Shown here one piece after another: positions 12,645 to 21,852 of a stretch of DNA of 23,257 bases (position 1 is the stretch's first letter; the number at the start of each line of letters is the position of its first letter). This stretch comes from a virus, in the IMG/VR virus record IMGVR_UViG_3300042540_000090, positions 1 through 23,257 of that record. One strand, 5' to 3'. The position numbers were made by a program, and so were the translations under genes. The notes below the pieces were generated by a model. It did not search any database, was not told the origin of the DNA, and saw only the letters and a program-made list of their open reading frames with translations.

Positions 12645-13834
12645 TGGCATTCGAAGTTACCACATCTTTAAGAAAAATGCTTGACATGAAAGCCCGTAAA
12701 AAGGTTATTCAGGGAGCTACATCTAGTGGTAAAACTTATGGAATAATTCCAATTATTTACGATAAATGCCTAGCAACACCACGTTTAAAAGTTACGGTTG
12801 TAGCTGAAACACTCCCAGCAGTTAAAGAAGGATGTGTCGATATATTCAAGAACTTCATGATGGATGAAGGTCGATGGATGGATGGACAATGGAACGCTAC
12901 CGAGTTAGTCTATACTTCACTAAATAAATCAAAGATACAATTCAAATCATTCGATTCAGTAGGTAAAGCTAAGGCAGCTGGTAAACGAGATATACTATTT
13001 TTAAACGAAGGTAACCACATTCCTTATCCTATTGCAGATGCTTTAATAATACGATCTCAAGAAGTATGGATAGACTTCAATGCTGATAGTGAATTTTGGG
13101 CGCATACAGAAATTTTACAGCAGCCTAACAGCGAGTTTTTAAAACTTACCTACCTAGACAACGAAGCTATACCAAGCCCAACTTTGGAGGATTTGTTGTA
13201 TAAGAAGATGAAAGCCGAACAAGAAGATGCAAGAGGGCAGCGAGGGTATTGGTGGAATTGGTGGCAAGTGTACGGATTAGGTGAGATTGGAAACCTTCAG
13301 GGGGTTGTATTCAATAATTGGTCGCAAGTAGATAAGATTCCAGAACACGCCAAGTTGCTTGGATATGGACTAGATTACGGATATAGAAACGATCCGACCG
13401 CATTAGTGGCTATTTACTACGCTGATAATATTTATTATTTAGATGAATTGATATATCAAACAGGGCTACTTAATCAAGCTATTTCTAATAAGATGATTGA
13501 ATTAGGTGTTGACCGGTACACAACAATTACGGGAGATAGTGCTGAAATGAAATCCAACGATGAGCTGCAAACTTTAGGGTGGAGAATGCAAGACGCAAAG
13601 AAGGGAGCAGATTCGATTGTGTACGGAGTTAGCAGAATGCAAGAATTAGATTTGAGGGTTACGTCACGAAGTCTAAATTTAATCAATGAGTTTAGGAAAT
13701 ACACCTGGGCAACTGATAGGGATGGTAACGCAACTAACAGACCTATAGATAGTTACAATCACGGAATTGACAGTTGTAGGTATTTCTTCCAGACAAATAC
13801 ATTCAGTCCTGATGCACCTAGATTTTTTGTTTAA
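12644..13834 (+). CDS. terL: Terminase large subunit
   Basis: 396 residues, on the short side for the family. N-terminal ATPase: Walker A GATSSGKT (24-31) and Walker B ILFLNEGN (117-124, with E122 as catalytic Glu). C-terminal RNase H-like nuclease with the three acidic sites D244 (GLDYGY), D298 (TGDSAE) and D376 (YNHGIDSCRY). This is the PBSX/Terminase_3-type motor that cuts and pumps DNA into the prohead. The start is TAATG-coupled to the gene before it. In most siphophages a portal gene follows; here the next gene is gp10-like, so the portal must lie elsewhere. Confidence 0.95.
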   Translation: MAFEVTTSLRKMLDMKARKKVIQGATSSGKTYGIIPIIYDKCLATPRLKVTVVAETLPAVKEGCVDIFKNFMMDEGRWMDGQWNATELVYTSLNKSKIQFKSFDSVGKAKAAGKRDILFLNEGNHIPYPIADALIIRSQEVWIDFNADSEFWAHTEILQQPNSEFLKLTYLDNEAIPSPTLEDLLYKKMKAEQEDARGQRGYWWNWWQVYGLGEIGNLQGVVFNNWSQVDKIPEHAKLLGYGLDYGYRNDPTALVAIYYADNIYYLDELIYQTGLLNQAISNKMIELGVDRYTTITGDSAEMKSNDELQTLGWRMQDAKKGADSIVYGVSRMQELDLRVTSRSLNLINEFRKYTWATDRDGNATNRPIDSYNHGIDSCRYFFQTNTFSPDAPRFFV

Positions 13835-13863
13835 CAAACTTATTTTTTCTACATATAAGATAT

Positions 13864-14220
13864 ATGGCAACTCAGAATGATGTATGGAGGCGAATAGGTA
13901 CAGCAACGAGGGTGTTCAATACTGAGATAAAGAAAGAGATAATCAGACAGCACGCTGTTGATACTGGTTTGATGAAGAATGTAACTAGAGTTGTCAGAGT
14001 GAAATGGGATGTAATGAGCAACGACATACAATTAGAGATTGATGGAAATAGAGCTTTCTATTATATCTATGTTGATGAGGGTTACAGTAAAAAATGGAAG
14101 GGTGGAAAGGTTAAACGTGATTTAACTAAGGCATTTATGAAGCGTGAGAAAGTACTGGACCAAATAGAAAAGATAGCAGCGATAAGCATGGAATACCAAA
14201 TAGATCAAACTTTTAGATAA
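13864..14220 (+). CDS. HK97 gp10-like neck/tail-completion candidate
   Basis: 118 residues; VFNTEIKKEIIRQHAVDTGLM, then a beta-strand pattern around VTRVVRVKWDVMSNDIQLEI and a YYIYVDEGYS region. The DTG-x-M-x-N segment followed by alternating strands is similar to the HK97 gp10 family, which joins the head and tail. The match is by eye and distant, so the label is tentative. It lies 29 bases after terL and is coupled to the next gene by TAATG. Confidence 0.42.
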   Translation: MATQNDVWRRIGTATRVFNTEIKKEIIRQHAVDTGLMKNVTRVVRVKWDVMSNDIQLEIDGNRAFYYIYVDEGYSKKWKGGKVKRDLTKAFMKREKVLDQIEKIAAISMEYQIDQTFR

Positions 14221-15713
14221 TGGCAGTAACAACACTAGCAACACCACAATTTTTAACACCTTCGTACAATCCGATGTACTTTTATTTTGATAGTACAGTG
14301 AGTAATGAGTTAGGATTTAGATACATTATAACCGTAACCAATGATACAACTTCGGAGGTGATTGGAACGTATAAGCTCAAGCCTATTCCATCAACTTTGT
14401 ATGGTGAGATTGATATAGCTAAATTAGTACAAACACAATTGTACAATGACTTTAGACAATTAACATCTTATATTGCAGATGGTCACCAAGTAAGTTATAC
14501 AGTTACAGTAGATGAGAGTTACTATGTAAATTTAGCTTTCACAGATTACGGTTTCGCTGGTGCAGCTACATGGCCTGACTTCGGCACACCTTCAATCAAT
14601 CCAAACGGATTTAGTCGAACAATGTTAGCTCAGGCAACAGCTCCTGTTTATTCACCTGGTGATGTTATTCTAGTTGCTCAAACTCCAGGAGCAAATTTTC
14701 GACCTGAGTTAGATGGCATACATACGGTTTTAGATGTGTTTCTTTCTGCTGGTGTTTACTATACAGTTTTAGATTTAGGATGGATTGGATCGGGTGGAGT
14801 TAGTGCTGGAGTTTCTTCATTTGCCGATGGACAGAAAACAACTGTAAGCGGAATTACTACAAGCGTTAAAAAAGCATACAAGGGAGCGTTTGGTTTTTAT
14901 AGATTCAAAGGATATGACCATACTGATTATATTTGTGATAGTGATTCTAAGCAATTTTTAACAACTATTTTTAACAAGAATTATGATGTTAGAATAAGTC
15001 GCCAAAAGTCAACTTGGCTTAGTTGTTACTTGGATAGTGCAGCAACACATAACGTGGTGTTTAACATCAATGGAACGCTTTATAGATACCCATTAACATC
15101 AATGGGTGATAATGTAGTTATATTCGATGCGCTTCCAAGTGATTCTATAATCACAGAAGAATTTTCAGGTACTTGGATTCCATTTGTAGGAACGATTGAT
15201 TTAACTAATGTAACAAGCTATACGGTACAAATCAGAGAGGATGATGATACTTTAAAGTCAGAAGAGAAAACAATCAATCTTTATTCAGAATGTGACCAAC
15301 ATACAAAGTACGATATTTGCTTTTTAGATCGTTTAGGATCATGGATAACTATTCCATTTTACAAAGGTAGTTATATGAACCAAGCTGTACAGCGAGATGA
15401 TATTAGAAAGAAGTACGGTAACTTAGATGGTGAAAGTTGGACTTATAACACAACAGATACAGGAGACGAAACTTATCACGTTGAAGAGACAATAAGCTAT
15501 ACAGTTAATACTGGTATTCTTTCACAAAATGAGTGTCAGTTTATGCGAGAATTACTATCTTCACCTCAGGCATTTGTAAGTATTGATGGTGGCGATTTCC
15601 AATCTATTAAGATAACAAGCGCATCAATGCCTTTACACTTGAAACGAACAACAAGAGACAGAAAAGTTAACCTAGTATTCACGATGGCTGTACAAGACGA
15701 AATTAACGGATAA
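14220..15713 (+). CDS. Large structural protein, probably tail or baseplate
   Basis: 497 residues, rich in beta-strand patterns, Thr, Ser and Tyr, without Walker or nuclease motifs and without a signal peptide. It has the FYFDSTVSNELGFRYIIT start and the central CDQHTKYDICFLDRLGSWIT region seen in structural proteins of Bacteroidota phages; a function is not established. The position just before the hub/fibre gene and the tape measure points to the tail tip. It is TAATG-coupled on both sides. Confidence 0.6.
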   Translation: MAVTTLATPQFLTPSYNPMYFYFDSTVSNELGFRYIITVTNDTTSEVIGTYKLKPIPSTLYGEIDIAKLVQTQLYNDFRQLTSYIADGHQVSYTVTVDESYYVNLAFTDYGFAGAATWPDFGTPSINPNGFSRTMLAQATAPVYSPGDVILVAQTPGANFRPELDGIHTVLDVFLSAGVYYTVLDLGWIGSGGVSAGVSSFADGQKTTVSGITTSVKKAYKGAFGFYRFKGYDHTDYICDSDSKQFLTTIFNKNYDVRISRQKSTWLSCYLDSAATHNVVFNINGTLYRYPLTSMGDNVVIFDALPSDSIITEEFSGTWIPFVGTIDLTNVTSYTVQIREDDDTLKSEEKTINLYSECDQHTKYDICFLDRLGSWITIPFYKGSYMNQAVQRDDIRKKYGNLDGESWTYNTTDTGDETYHVEETISYTVNTGILSQNECQFMRELLSSPQAFVSIDGGDFQSIKITSASMPLHLKRTTRDRKVNLVFTMAVQDEING

Positions 15714-18637
15714 TGACTAGGATACAACTTGAAACGGGCTTTATTGATTTACCAATCGGAACGGATTTCCCTATTGATTTATCATTCGCTGAAATAACTA
15801 AATCAGGAGCTAGAACGGGTGGAGCTTCACGATCACTTGAGGTAGATGGAACGGAAAACAATACCACTATTTTAGGCGCACTATTCGATATTGATTTAAG
15901 CAATGATACGTTTAACCGAAACAAGAAAACAATAGCATCTGTTATACAAAACGGTGTTGAAGTGTTTGAGGGCTTTATTCAGTTACTAGAGATAATCAGA
16001 GTTAATAGAGTTCGAGGCACTAATCACAAGCTAGTCAAGTATAAGATAAACGTATTTGATGAAGTTAGTAATTTCTTTAATGAGATGGGAGATAAGGAAT
16101 TAACTGAGTTATCATTCCCTGAATTAAGCCATGTTTTTAACCGAGCTAATATAATAGCTAGTTGGTCCAATACAAGTGGTTATACTTATCCTCAATATGC
16201 AAAGAGCGACAATATCTACACGCTCAGAGATTTCAAGCCAGCAATATACGAATGGGAATACTTTAAAAAGATATTCGCTACAAATGGCTACACTTTTACA
16301 TTCGATGAATATAACGAAGATACGATCCAAATGGATAAGCGTATTATTCCTTTCAATGGTAAACAAGGAGATGATACAATAGGAGCTTTCTTAAAACAGA
16401 ATTATTCTGTACGTGGTGAAATGGCTTCGGCTAACTACATTATAGATAATACAAGCAATCCAACTTATCCTATCGGATGGCTTCCGATGTTGGATTATCT
16501 GAGTGCTGTAAGTGTAAACAATTACGCTGCCGCTGCTAACTCTAAAATAGACCTATCATCTATATTTGAAGATGCTCAAGGTCAATGGTCGACAGTAAAT
16601 AATGACCTGACTAACTTAAGCGGTCAAGGTCGAAACTTTCAAATCTTAACTAACTATGATTATAATATTCAAGTACGAGCGCAAGGTGGAGCGAGTTGGA
16701 ATGCGTTTGGTGGTTTAGGGAGTGGCTTGAATAGATGCGATATTAAAATTTGTTTAGTTGCTCAGTCAACAACGAATGTTAATAAAATTGCGTTTATTGA
16801 TGCTGGTCAAACAGCTATATCATTTGGTACAGGTACAACTTCATTCGCTGCGGGTTATCAACCTTTAGCAAGTGGAAACAATGCCTCGTTTGCTAACATT
16901 GGAATATTTGATGCAAACGAAAAATTTGATGTTCACGCTTTAATATTTGGTAGATACTTCACATCAACAGGTGTTCAAGTTGGTAACACTCCAGAGTATA
17001 CATTAATGAGTTCGTTAAGTGTTGACAGTTTGTCGGGTGGTTTGCCAGTTCGGTTTTTAGATACTTCAAGCGGCTTCCCAGTACGATTAGAATTTGATAT
17101 TGATATTACCAATCTACAATTTAGAGCCATTCCTGATATTACTGAATTAATTAACGGTACAAATGTAGATGTGAACGCTTTTATACCAAAGAAGATAAAG
17201 CAAAGAGATCTAATTTCTGCTGTATCAAAAAGCTATAATTTACTATTTACACCTGATCCTGATAATGAAACAAATATAATTATTAAGACTAGAGATAAAT
17301 ATTATAACGATGGCTTAGAATGGGATTGGACTGATAAATTTGATGAGTCACAACCTAACTCAATCACGTTTCTAAACAACGATGTAAAGCAACGCCAGGA
17401 GTACAAATATAAGGACGATAAGGATTCTTTAAACGCAGCCTATCAAGCTGAATTTGTTGAGACTTATGGACAAACTACGTTGATACTAGATAACGAGTAC
17501 ACAGTCGGAACGGATAAGCGTGAGATAATGTACTCACCAACTCCGAGTGTAGGGAGTGGTATTAACATTCCTTTACCTTCAATCAATGGTGTTAATCCTG
17601 ATTGTAACATTAGAGTATTGTTACATAACGGAGTAGGCACAGTTTCACAGTATCCATTCTATGACGATTTACTACCTAATCCAAATCTAGTTGCTCAGGT
17701 AACTGACTACAATCAAACGTCAATGTTTGACAATGATTTGATTCCTAACTTTAGTATCTGTTACGATTCACCTAATATATTATTTCATTCATTTCAGCAA
17801 GGTCAAACAACTAACTATTTATACAACTTACATCACCAACAAGAGCTTACTACAATCAATGAGGGTAAACGCTTGACTGGTTATTTCAACTTAACTGAGG
17901 CAGATTTTCAGAAGCTATCAAAGACCTTGGATTGGAAGATATTTATTAAGGATAACGGATGGTTTTTTGTTTCAAAGATATACGGTTATAATAGCGGTAA
18001 ACGAACTATCACTAAAGTTGATTTGATTACAGCAGATGAAAAGTTACGATTGAAATACAAGCGACCATTTAGACCGTTTGGAGGTACAACTGTTTCGTTT
18101 AGTGGTGTAGTTAATAAACACTTTAATACAGTAGACAGCGACACAAATATAAGATTAGGCAATGATATTTTAATCAATGGAAAGTATAACCTAGCAATAG
18201 GTGAGCGCATTAAAATACAAGGTGATGTTAATACTGTTCGGGCTAGTGACGTTCAAATAATGGGATCAATTAATAACGTTCCTGTTGGACTAAATGGCAC
18301 AAAGGTAATCGGTGATTTAACAACTCCGAGTCGAAGTGGTGTTTATGTAGGTGGTGTAATTAGCGAAGGTATTTCACTTAGAGCTGTGAGTGGAAATTAT
18401 ACGGTGAAATTAGAAGATGAAATAGTAATAGAAGATACAGCAGCGACAACTATTACACTTTTAGATTCAACTTTGTTTATTACTAAAGGCGGCAAAAGAT
18501 ATACGGTTAAAAATACAAGTGCTGGGAATATAAGTTTGACAAGCCCTAATTTAATTGATGGTATTGTAACACAAACATTAACACCGAATCAAAGCATAAC
18601 AGTTATTTCAGATAGTACAGATTGGATAATAATATAA
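15713..18637 (+). CDS. Tail hub-like protein with C-terminal tail-fibre domain
   Basis: 974 residues. The first half (LSFAEITKSGARTGGASRSL, then VFEGFIQLLEI near 85-95) looks like a tail-tip or hub structural protein. The last part (about 800-892) has repeated short beta strands with Gly/Asn/Ile. Residues about 893-974 are a typical phage fibre tip module: YTVKLEDEIVIEDT, a TITLLDS strand, GGKRYTVKN, then a strand pair ending SDSTDWIII. A fused hub and fibre would put host recognition into this gene. It is TAATG-coupled to the 497-residue gene and lies just before the tape measure gene. Confidence 0.66.
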   Translation: MTRIQLETGFIDLPIGTDFPIDLSFAEITKSGARTGGASRSLEVDGTENNTTILGALFDIDLSNDTFNRNKKTIASVIQNGVEVFEGFIQLLEIIRVNRVRGTNHKLVKYKINVFDEVSNFFNEMGDKELTELSFPELSHVFNRANIIASWSNTSGYTYPQYAKSDNIYTLRDFKPAIYEWEYFKKIFATNGYTFTFDEYNEDTIQMDKRIIPFNGKQGDDTIGAFLKQNYSVRGEMASANYIIDNTSNPTYPIGWLPMLDYLSAVSVNNYAAAANSKIDLSSIFEDAQGQWSTVNNDLTNLSGQGRNFQILTNYDYNIQVRAQGGASWNAFGGLGSGLNRCDIKICLVAQSTTNVNKIAFIDAGQTAISFGTGTTSFAAGYQPLASGNNASFANIGIFDANEKFDVHALIFGRYFTSTGVQVGNTPEYTLMSSLSVDSLSGGLPVRFLDTSSGFPVRLEFDIDITNLQFRAIPDITELINGTNVDVNAFIPKKIKQRDLISAVSKSYNLLFTPDPDNETNIIIKTRDKYYNDGLEWDWTDKFDESQPNSITFLNNDVKQRQEYKYKDDKDSLNAAYQAEFVETYGQTTLILDNEYTVGTDKREIMYSPTPSVGSGINIPLPSINGVNPDCNIRVLLHNGVGTVSQYPFYDDLLPNPNLVAQVTDYNQTSMFDNDLIPNFSICYDSPNILFHSFQQGQTTNYLYNLHHQQELTTINEGKRLTGYFNLTEADFQKLSKTLDWKIFIKDNGWFFVSKIYGYNSGKRTITKVDLITADEKLRLKYKRPFRPFGGTTVSFSGVVNKHFNTVDSDTNIRLGNDILINGKYNLAIGERIKIQGDVNTVRASDVQIMGSINNVPVGLNGTKVIGDLTTPSRSGVYVGGVISEGISLRAVSGNYTVKLEDEIVIEDTAATTITLLDSTLFITKGGKRYTVKNTSAGNISLTSPNLIDGIVTQTLTPNQSITVISDSTDWIII

Positions 18638-18640
18638 AAC

Positions 18641-20569
18641 ATGGCAGATAACACAATTAAAATAAATGTAGAGGTTGACGATAGACCAGTTAAAAGTTTA
18701 AAGGCTGAACTACGGGAAACAATCCAACAACTTCAACAAACCGACTTAGGCTCGGCTCAGTTCGATGCACTCAATCAAAAAGCCGCTGCACTAAAGGACA
18801 GAATGGCTGAAGTGAATGAGCAAGTAGCTGTATTTGCAACAGGATCAAAATACGAACAAGTCAGTAATTCATTAGGTGAGATTGGAGCGGGGTTAAGAGA
18901 TATGGACTTCGACAGGGTAACGAATGGTGCTAAACTATTTGCTCAAACGTCTAAGTCAATCACATTTAAAGATGCGATAGGCTCGTTAAAACAAATGGGT
19001 AGTGCTTTCGTTTCTATTGGTAAAACAATTTTAACTAATCCTTTGTTTCTTATTGTTGCGGTTGTTGGTGCTATTATAGGGGCAATCATAGCTTTATTGG
19101 ATGAGTTAGGAATACTAAAGACAATATTCAAAGCTGTTGGTGATGCGATTGGTTGGGTTATTCAACAACTAAAAGACTTTTTAGATTGGATTGGTTTAAC
19201 TTCGTATGCGGCTGAAGATGCAGCAGCTAAACAAGCAGAAGCTCAAGAAAAGATAGCACAAAGTCACGCAGATAAAAGAGCAAAGGTTACAGATGCTTAC
19301 GATCATGAGATTAGATTGGCTCAAATAGCTGGAGAGAATACTGTTGAAATGGAGCGCCAAAAACAGTATGCTATCATTGAAACGTCAAGAGAAGAAATTG
19401 CAGCTTTACGTCTTAAAATGGAATCGTTAAAAATTGCGGGTACATTAACTAAGGAAAAGTCAGACGAGATTCGAGCAGCCATAACCGAGTTAAAGACGGG
19501 TATTCGTGAAGCAAGTCAAGAAATACAAGTTATCAATGCAACTGAGGTAGCGGATAACAACGCAGCAAACGAAAAGAAAGCAGCAGATAATCAGGCAGCA
19601 GCAGAGAAAAGAGCAGCGCAAAGAAAGCAAGAGAAAGCCGACAGATTGGCAGCGTTAAGAGCTATTCAAGACGCTGAAACAGAATTGATAAAAGATGCAC
19701 AATTAAAAGAATACGAAGAGAATAGAATAAAATATGAGCGTTTAATTGCTGACACTTTAACAAATGAGAAACTACTTCAAACAGAAAAGGATAAGTTAGC
19801 ATTTGCACTTAAGCAGCAACAGTTAGCAGCTGAGTTAGCATTGGATAAAAAATATTTAGATGAGAAAGCGGCACTAGAGAAAGAAGCCGCAGATAAGAAA
19901 GCCGAGTTAGCCGAAACACAAAAACAAGCTGTCATTGCGGGTGCTGAAGAAATGGCTAAAAAGAATCAAGAAATTGCAGCAAAAGAAGTTGAAGAGGCAG
20001 CAAAAGCAGCAGAGCAAAAAGCAACTATTGAACAGCAATATAGAGATTCAGTTGTCGCATTATCTGAGGGTATATTTGCAATTTCAAACAGTCTAGGCAA
20101 GCAAGACGAAAAGTCAAAAGAGGAAAGAGCAAAGAGACAATTCAACATTCAAAAAGCCATGAATTTAGCAATGGCTGTTATTGATGGTCATAAAGCAATT
20201 ACAGCTTCTTTAGCTCAAGCACCTTTAGCAATTGGTGCTGTTCCTTCACCAGTTGGTATTGCTTCGTTAACATTTGCTATTGCCACAACAGCGGCTAATA
20301 TAGCAAAGATAGCAAGTGCTAAATATGGCGGTGGTGCTTCAGGTGGTGGAGGTGCAACTGCTCCAAGCGGTGGAGGTGGTGGTGCTATGCCTTCAATGGG
20401 TGGGATGCAACAAGGACCACAAACACCACAAATGAACTTGAATAATTCACAAGCACAAACCGCTCAAAGCAATTCAAAGCGTGACAAAGTTATGGTAGTA
20501 GATTATCATGATATACAAAATAAGGGTAATGAATTGCAAATGATGAATAATAAAGTTACTTTAGCGTAA
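18641..20569 (+). CDS. Tape measure protein
   Basis: 642 residues. Residues 1-125 are a helical start, then a strong hydrophobic segment (about 129-158, LTNPLFLIVAVVGAIIGAII), a long Ala/Glu/Lys/Gln-rich coiled coil (about 190-480), a second hydrophobic helical region (about 505-560), and a Gly-rich stretch before the polar tail. This is the pattern of Bacteroidota phage tape measures, which set tail length; the usual rule of about 0.15 nm per residue would give a tail near 95 nm, if the rule holds here. The gene precedes, rather than follows, the chaperone-like genes. Confidence 0.85.
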   Translation: MADNTIKINVEVDDRPVKSLKAELRETIQQLQQTDLGSAQFDALNQKAAALKDRMAEVNEQVAVFATGSKYEQVSNSLGEIGAGLRDMDFDRVTNGAKLFAQTSKSITFKDAIGSLKQMGSAFVSIGKTILTNPLFLIVAVVGAIIGAIIALLDELGILKTIFKAVGDAIGWVIQQLKDFLDWIGLTSYAAEDAAAKQAEAQEKIAQSHADKRAKVTDAYDHEIRLAQIAGENTVEMERQKQYAIIETSREEIAALRLKMESLKIAGTLTKEKSDEIRAAITELKTGIREASQEIQVINATEVADNNAANEKKAADNQAAAEKRAAQRKQEKADRLAALRAIQDAETELIKDAQLKEYEENRIKYERLIADTLTNEKLLQTEKDKLAFALKQQQLAAELALDKKYLDEKAALEKEAADKKAELAETQKQAVIAGAEEMAKKNQEIAAKEVEEAAKAAEQKATIEQQYRDSVVALSEGIFAISNSLGKQDEKSKEERAKRQFNIQKAMNLAMAVIDGHKAITASLAQAPLAIGAVPSPVGIASLTFAIATTAANIAKIASAKYGGGASGGGGATAPSGGGGGAMPSMGGMQQGPQTPQMNLNNSQAQTAQSNSKRDKVMVVDYHDIQNKGNELQMMNNKVTLA

Positions 20570-21135
20570 TGAAAGTATTTAAAATAAAAGGTAATGAATA
20601 CCAACTGCGTAACCTTGGGAGTGAGGTTACGCTTAATGAACTAGCTAAGATTAGTGCTATACTAGAAAAGGAAGGAGATAAGGACCACACAGAAAGATGG
20701 TTAGAAGTATTGGCTATTTTAGGCAGTAAAGAACTAGTAGAGGTGATTCCTTTAAAACTATTTGGCGAGGCAATCCAATCCGTTCAAATTACTGAAGTAA
20801 AGAATGAAATACAACCAACCTTTGAAGTGAATGGTAGAGAATATACTTGTGAATTAGAAGATGGTAAACTTTACCTATCAGCTCAGGACATAGCTAAGAT
20901 TGAAAACCTAGCGAGAAAAGGTGGCGCATGGGGAAACAAAGCATTTGCAGTTGTTTACAAAGATACTCAGTTGACCAAGACCGAACATTATACGGATGCT
21001 CACATTGACCACAAAGCAAATCTATTTGGTGACTTTGTAACAGCTGATATTGCAAGCCCTGTGATATTTGATTTGTCTAAACAATACGTTGAACACGTAC
21101 AGATGCTTATTGATGCTGCTGACAAGACAGTATAA
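20569..21135 (+). CDS. Tail assembly chaperone-like protein, first of a pair
   Basis: 188 residues, starting MKVFKIKGNEYQLRNLGSEV. It has a beta-like segment FEVNGREYTCELEDGKLYLS, a helix QDIAKIENLARKGG, then AFAVVYKDTQLTKTEHYTDA. The same order of elements is found in the next gene product (ITIDNVTLKLQSFSTLTLRQ, NLEDYVSKG, ISQIAATIYLAESGG), so the two may be diverged copies. Beside the tape measure gene they are best read as tail assembly chaperones. It is TAATG-coupled to the tape measure. Confidence 0.48.
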   Translation: MKVFKIKGNEYQLRNLGSEVTLNELAKISAILEKEGDKDHTERWLEVLAILGSKELVEVIPLKLFGEAIQSVQITEVKNEIQPTFEVNGREYTCELEDGKLYLSAQDIAKIENLARKGGAWGNKAFAVVYKDTQLTKTEHYTDAHIDHKANLFGDFVTADIASPVIFDLSKQYVEHVQMLIDAADKTV

Positions 21136-21829
21136 AGAAATAAACTCCGAAACATTAGAGGGTGTATTTGATAAGATGATACACCTTGTTTCGGTTGTTG
21201 ATGATTTAGATCCGTTAGACGTTCAAGAATGGAGGGTTAATAAATTAGTTAATGCCTATTCAATAGCACAAACAAAAGTAAAAATATCAGATAGGCATTC
21301 AGAGAATATAACCATTGATAACGTCACTTTAAAGTTACAATCGTTCAGCACATTAACGCTTAGACAATTTATTAATTTAGAAGATTACGTTTCAAAAGGA
21401 TTTACACAAAATATTTCACAAATAGCTGCGACTATTTACCTTGCTGAAAGTGGTGGCGGTATGTACGATGTAGTTACGGAGGACTATAAGAATGTAAATG
21501 TAGATTATCGAAGTCAGTTAATTGATGAATTACCAATCAATCAAATTTTAGGAGCTTGTAAAAAGTACAATAAATTCAGAGAAACTTTTTTTAATTCCTA
21601 TGAATTATTTAGCGATCCATATGCAGATGTTAAAGTTGAAGAACTTAACGAAGAGGAGAAAGCTGAATTTGAATTAGAAATGAAAACAAGGGCAAAGCAA
21701 GGAGATAACCAGTGGATGGTTGTTTTAAATATGCTTGCTGATTTCGATATTACAAAATTCAACGATGTGCTAGACCAAAATTTATACCTAGCATTTAATC
21801 AATTATCTTACATAAAATCTAACAAATAA
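21113..21829 (+). CDS. Tail assembly chaperone-like protein, second of a pair
   Basis: 238 residues from the ATG at 21113, 23 bases inside the preceding gene and in the +1 frame relative to it. A TTG at 21068 would give a longer form but overlaps by 68 bases and adds residues that look like noise. The first 150 residues follow the layout of the preceding product. The acidic C-terminal part (VEELNEEEKAEFELEMKTRA and then a helix NQWMVVLNMLADFD) is extra. No slippery sequence was found in the overlap, so independent initiation is preferred over frameshifting. Confidence 0.5.
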   Translation: MLLTRQYKEINSETLEGVFDKMIHLVSVVDDLDPLDVQEWRVNKLVNAYSIAQTKVKISDRHSENITIDNVTLKLQSFSTLTLRQFINLEDYVSKGFTQNISQIAATIYLAESGGGMYDVVTEDYKNVNVDYRSQLIDELPINQILGACKKYNKFRETFFNSYELFSDPYADVKVEELNEEEKAEFELEMKTRAKQGDNQWMVVLNMLADFDITKFNDVLDQNLYLAFNQLSYIKSNK

Positions 21830-21852
21830 GTTTTTTTCACATATATAGTTGT

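Noticed and set aside
13474-14031. Several minus-strand frames over the end of terL and the gp10-like gene
   Set aside because: All lie opposite strong + strand genes and show no domain or leader.
21068-21135. Programmed frameshift between the two chaperone-like genes
   Set aside because: The frames overlap (+1), but no run of the slippery type (X XXY YYZ or G-rich) is seen in the overlap, and an ATG at 21113 gives a normal start.
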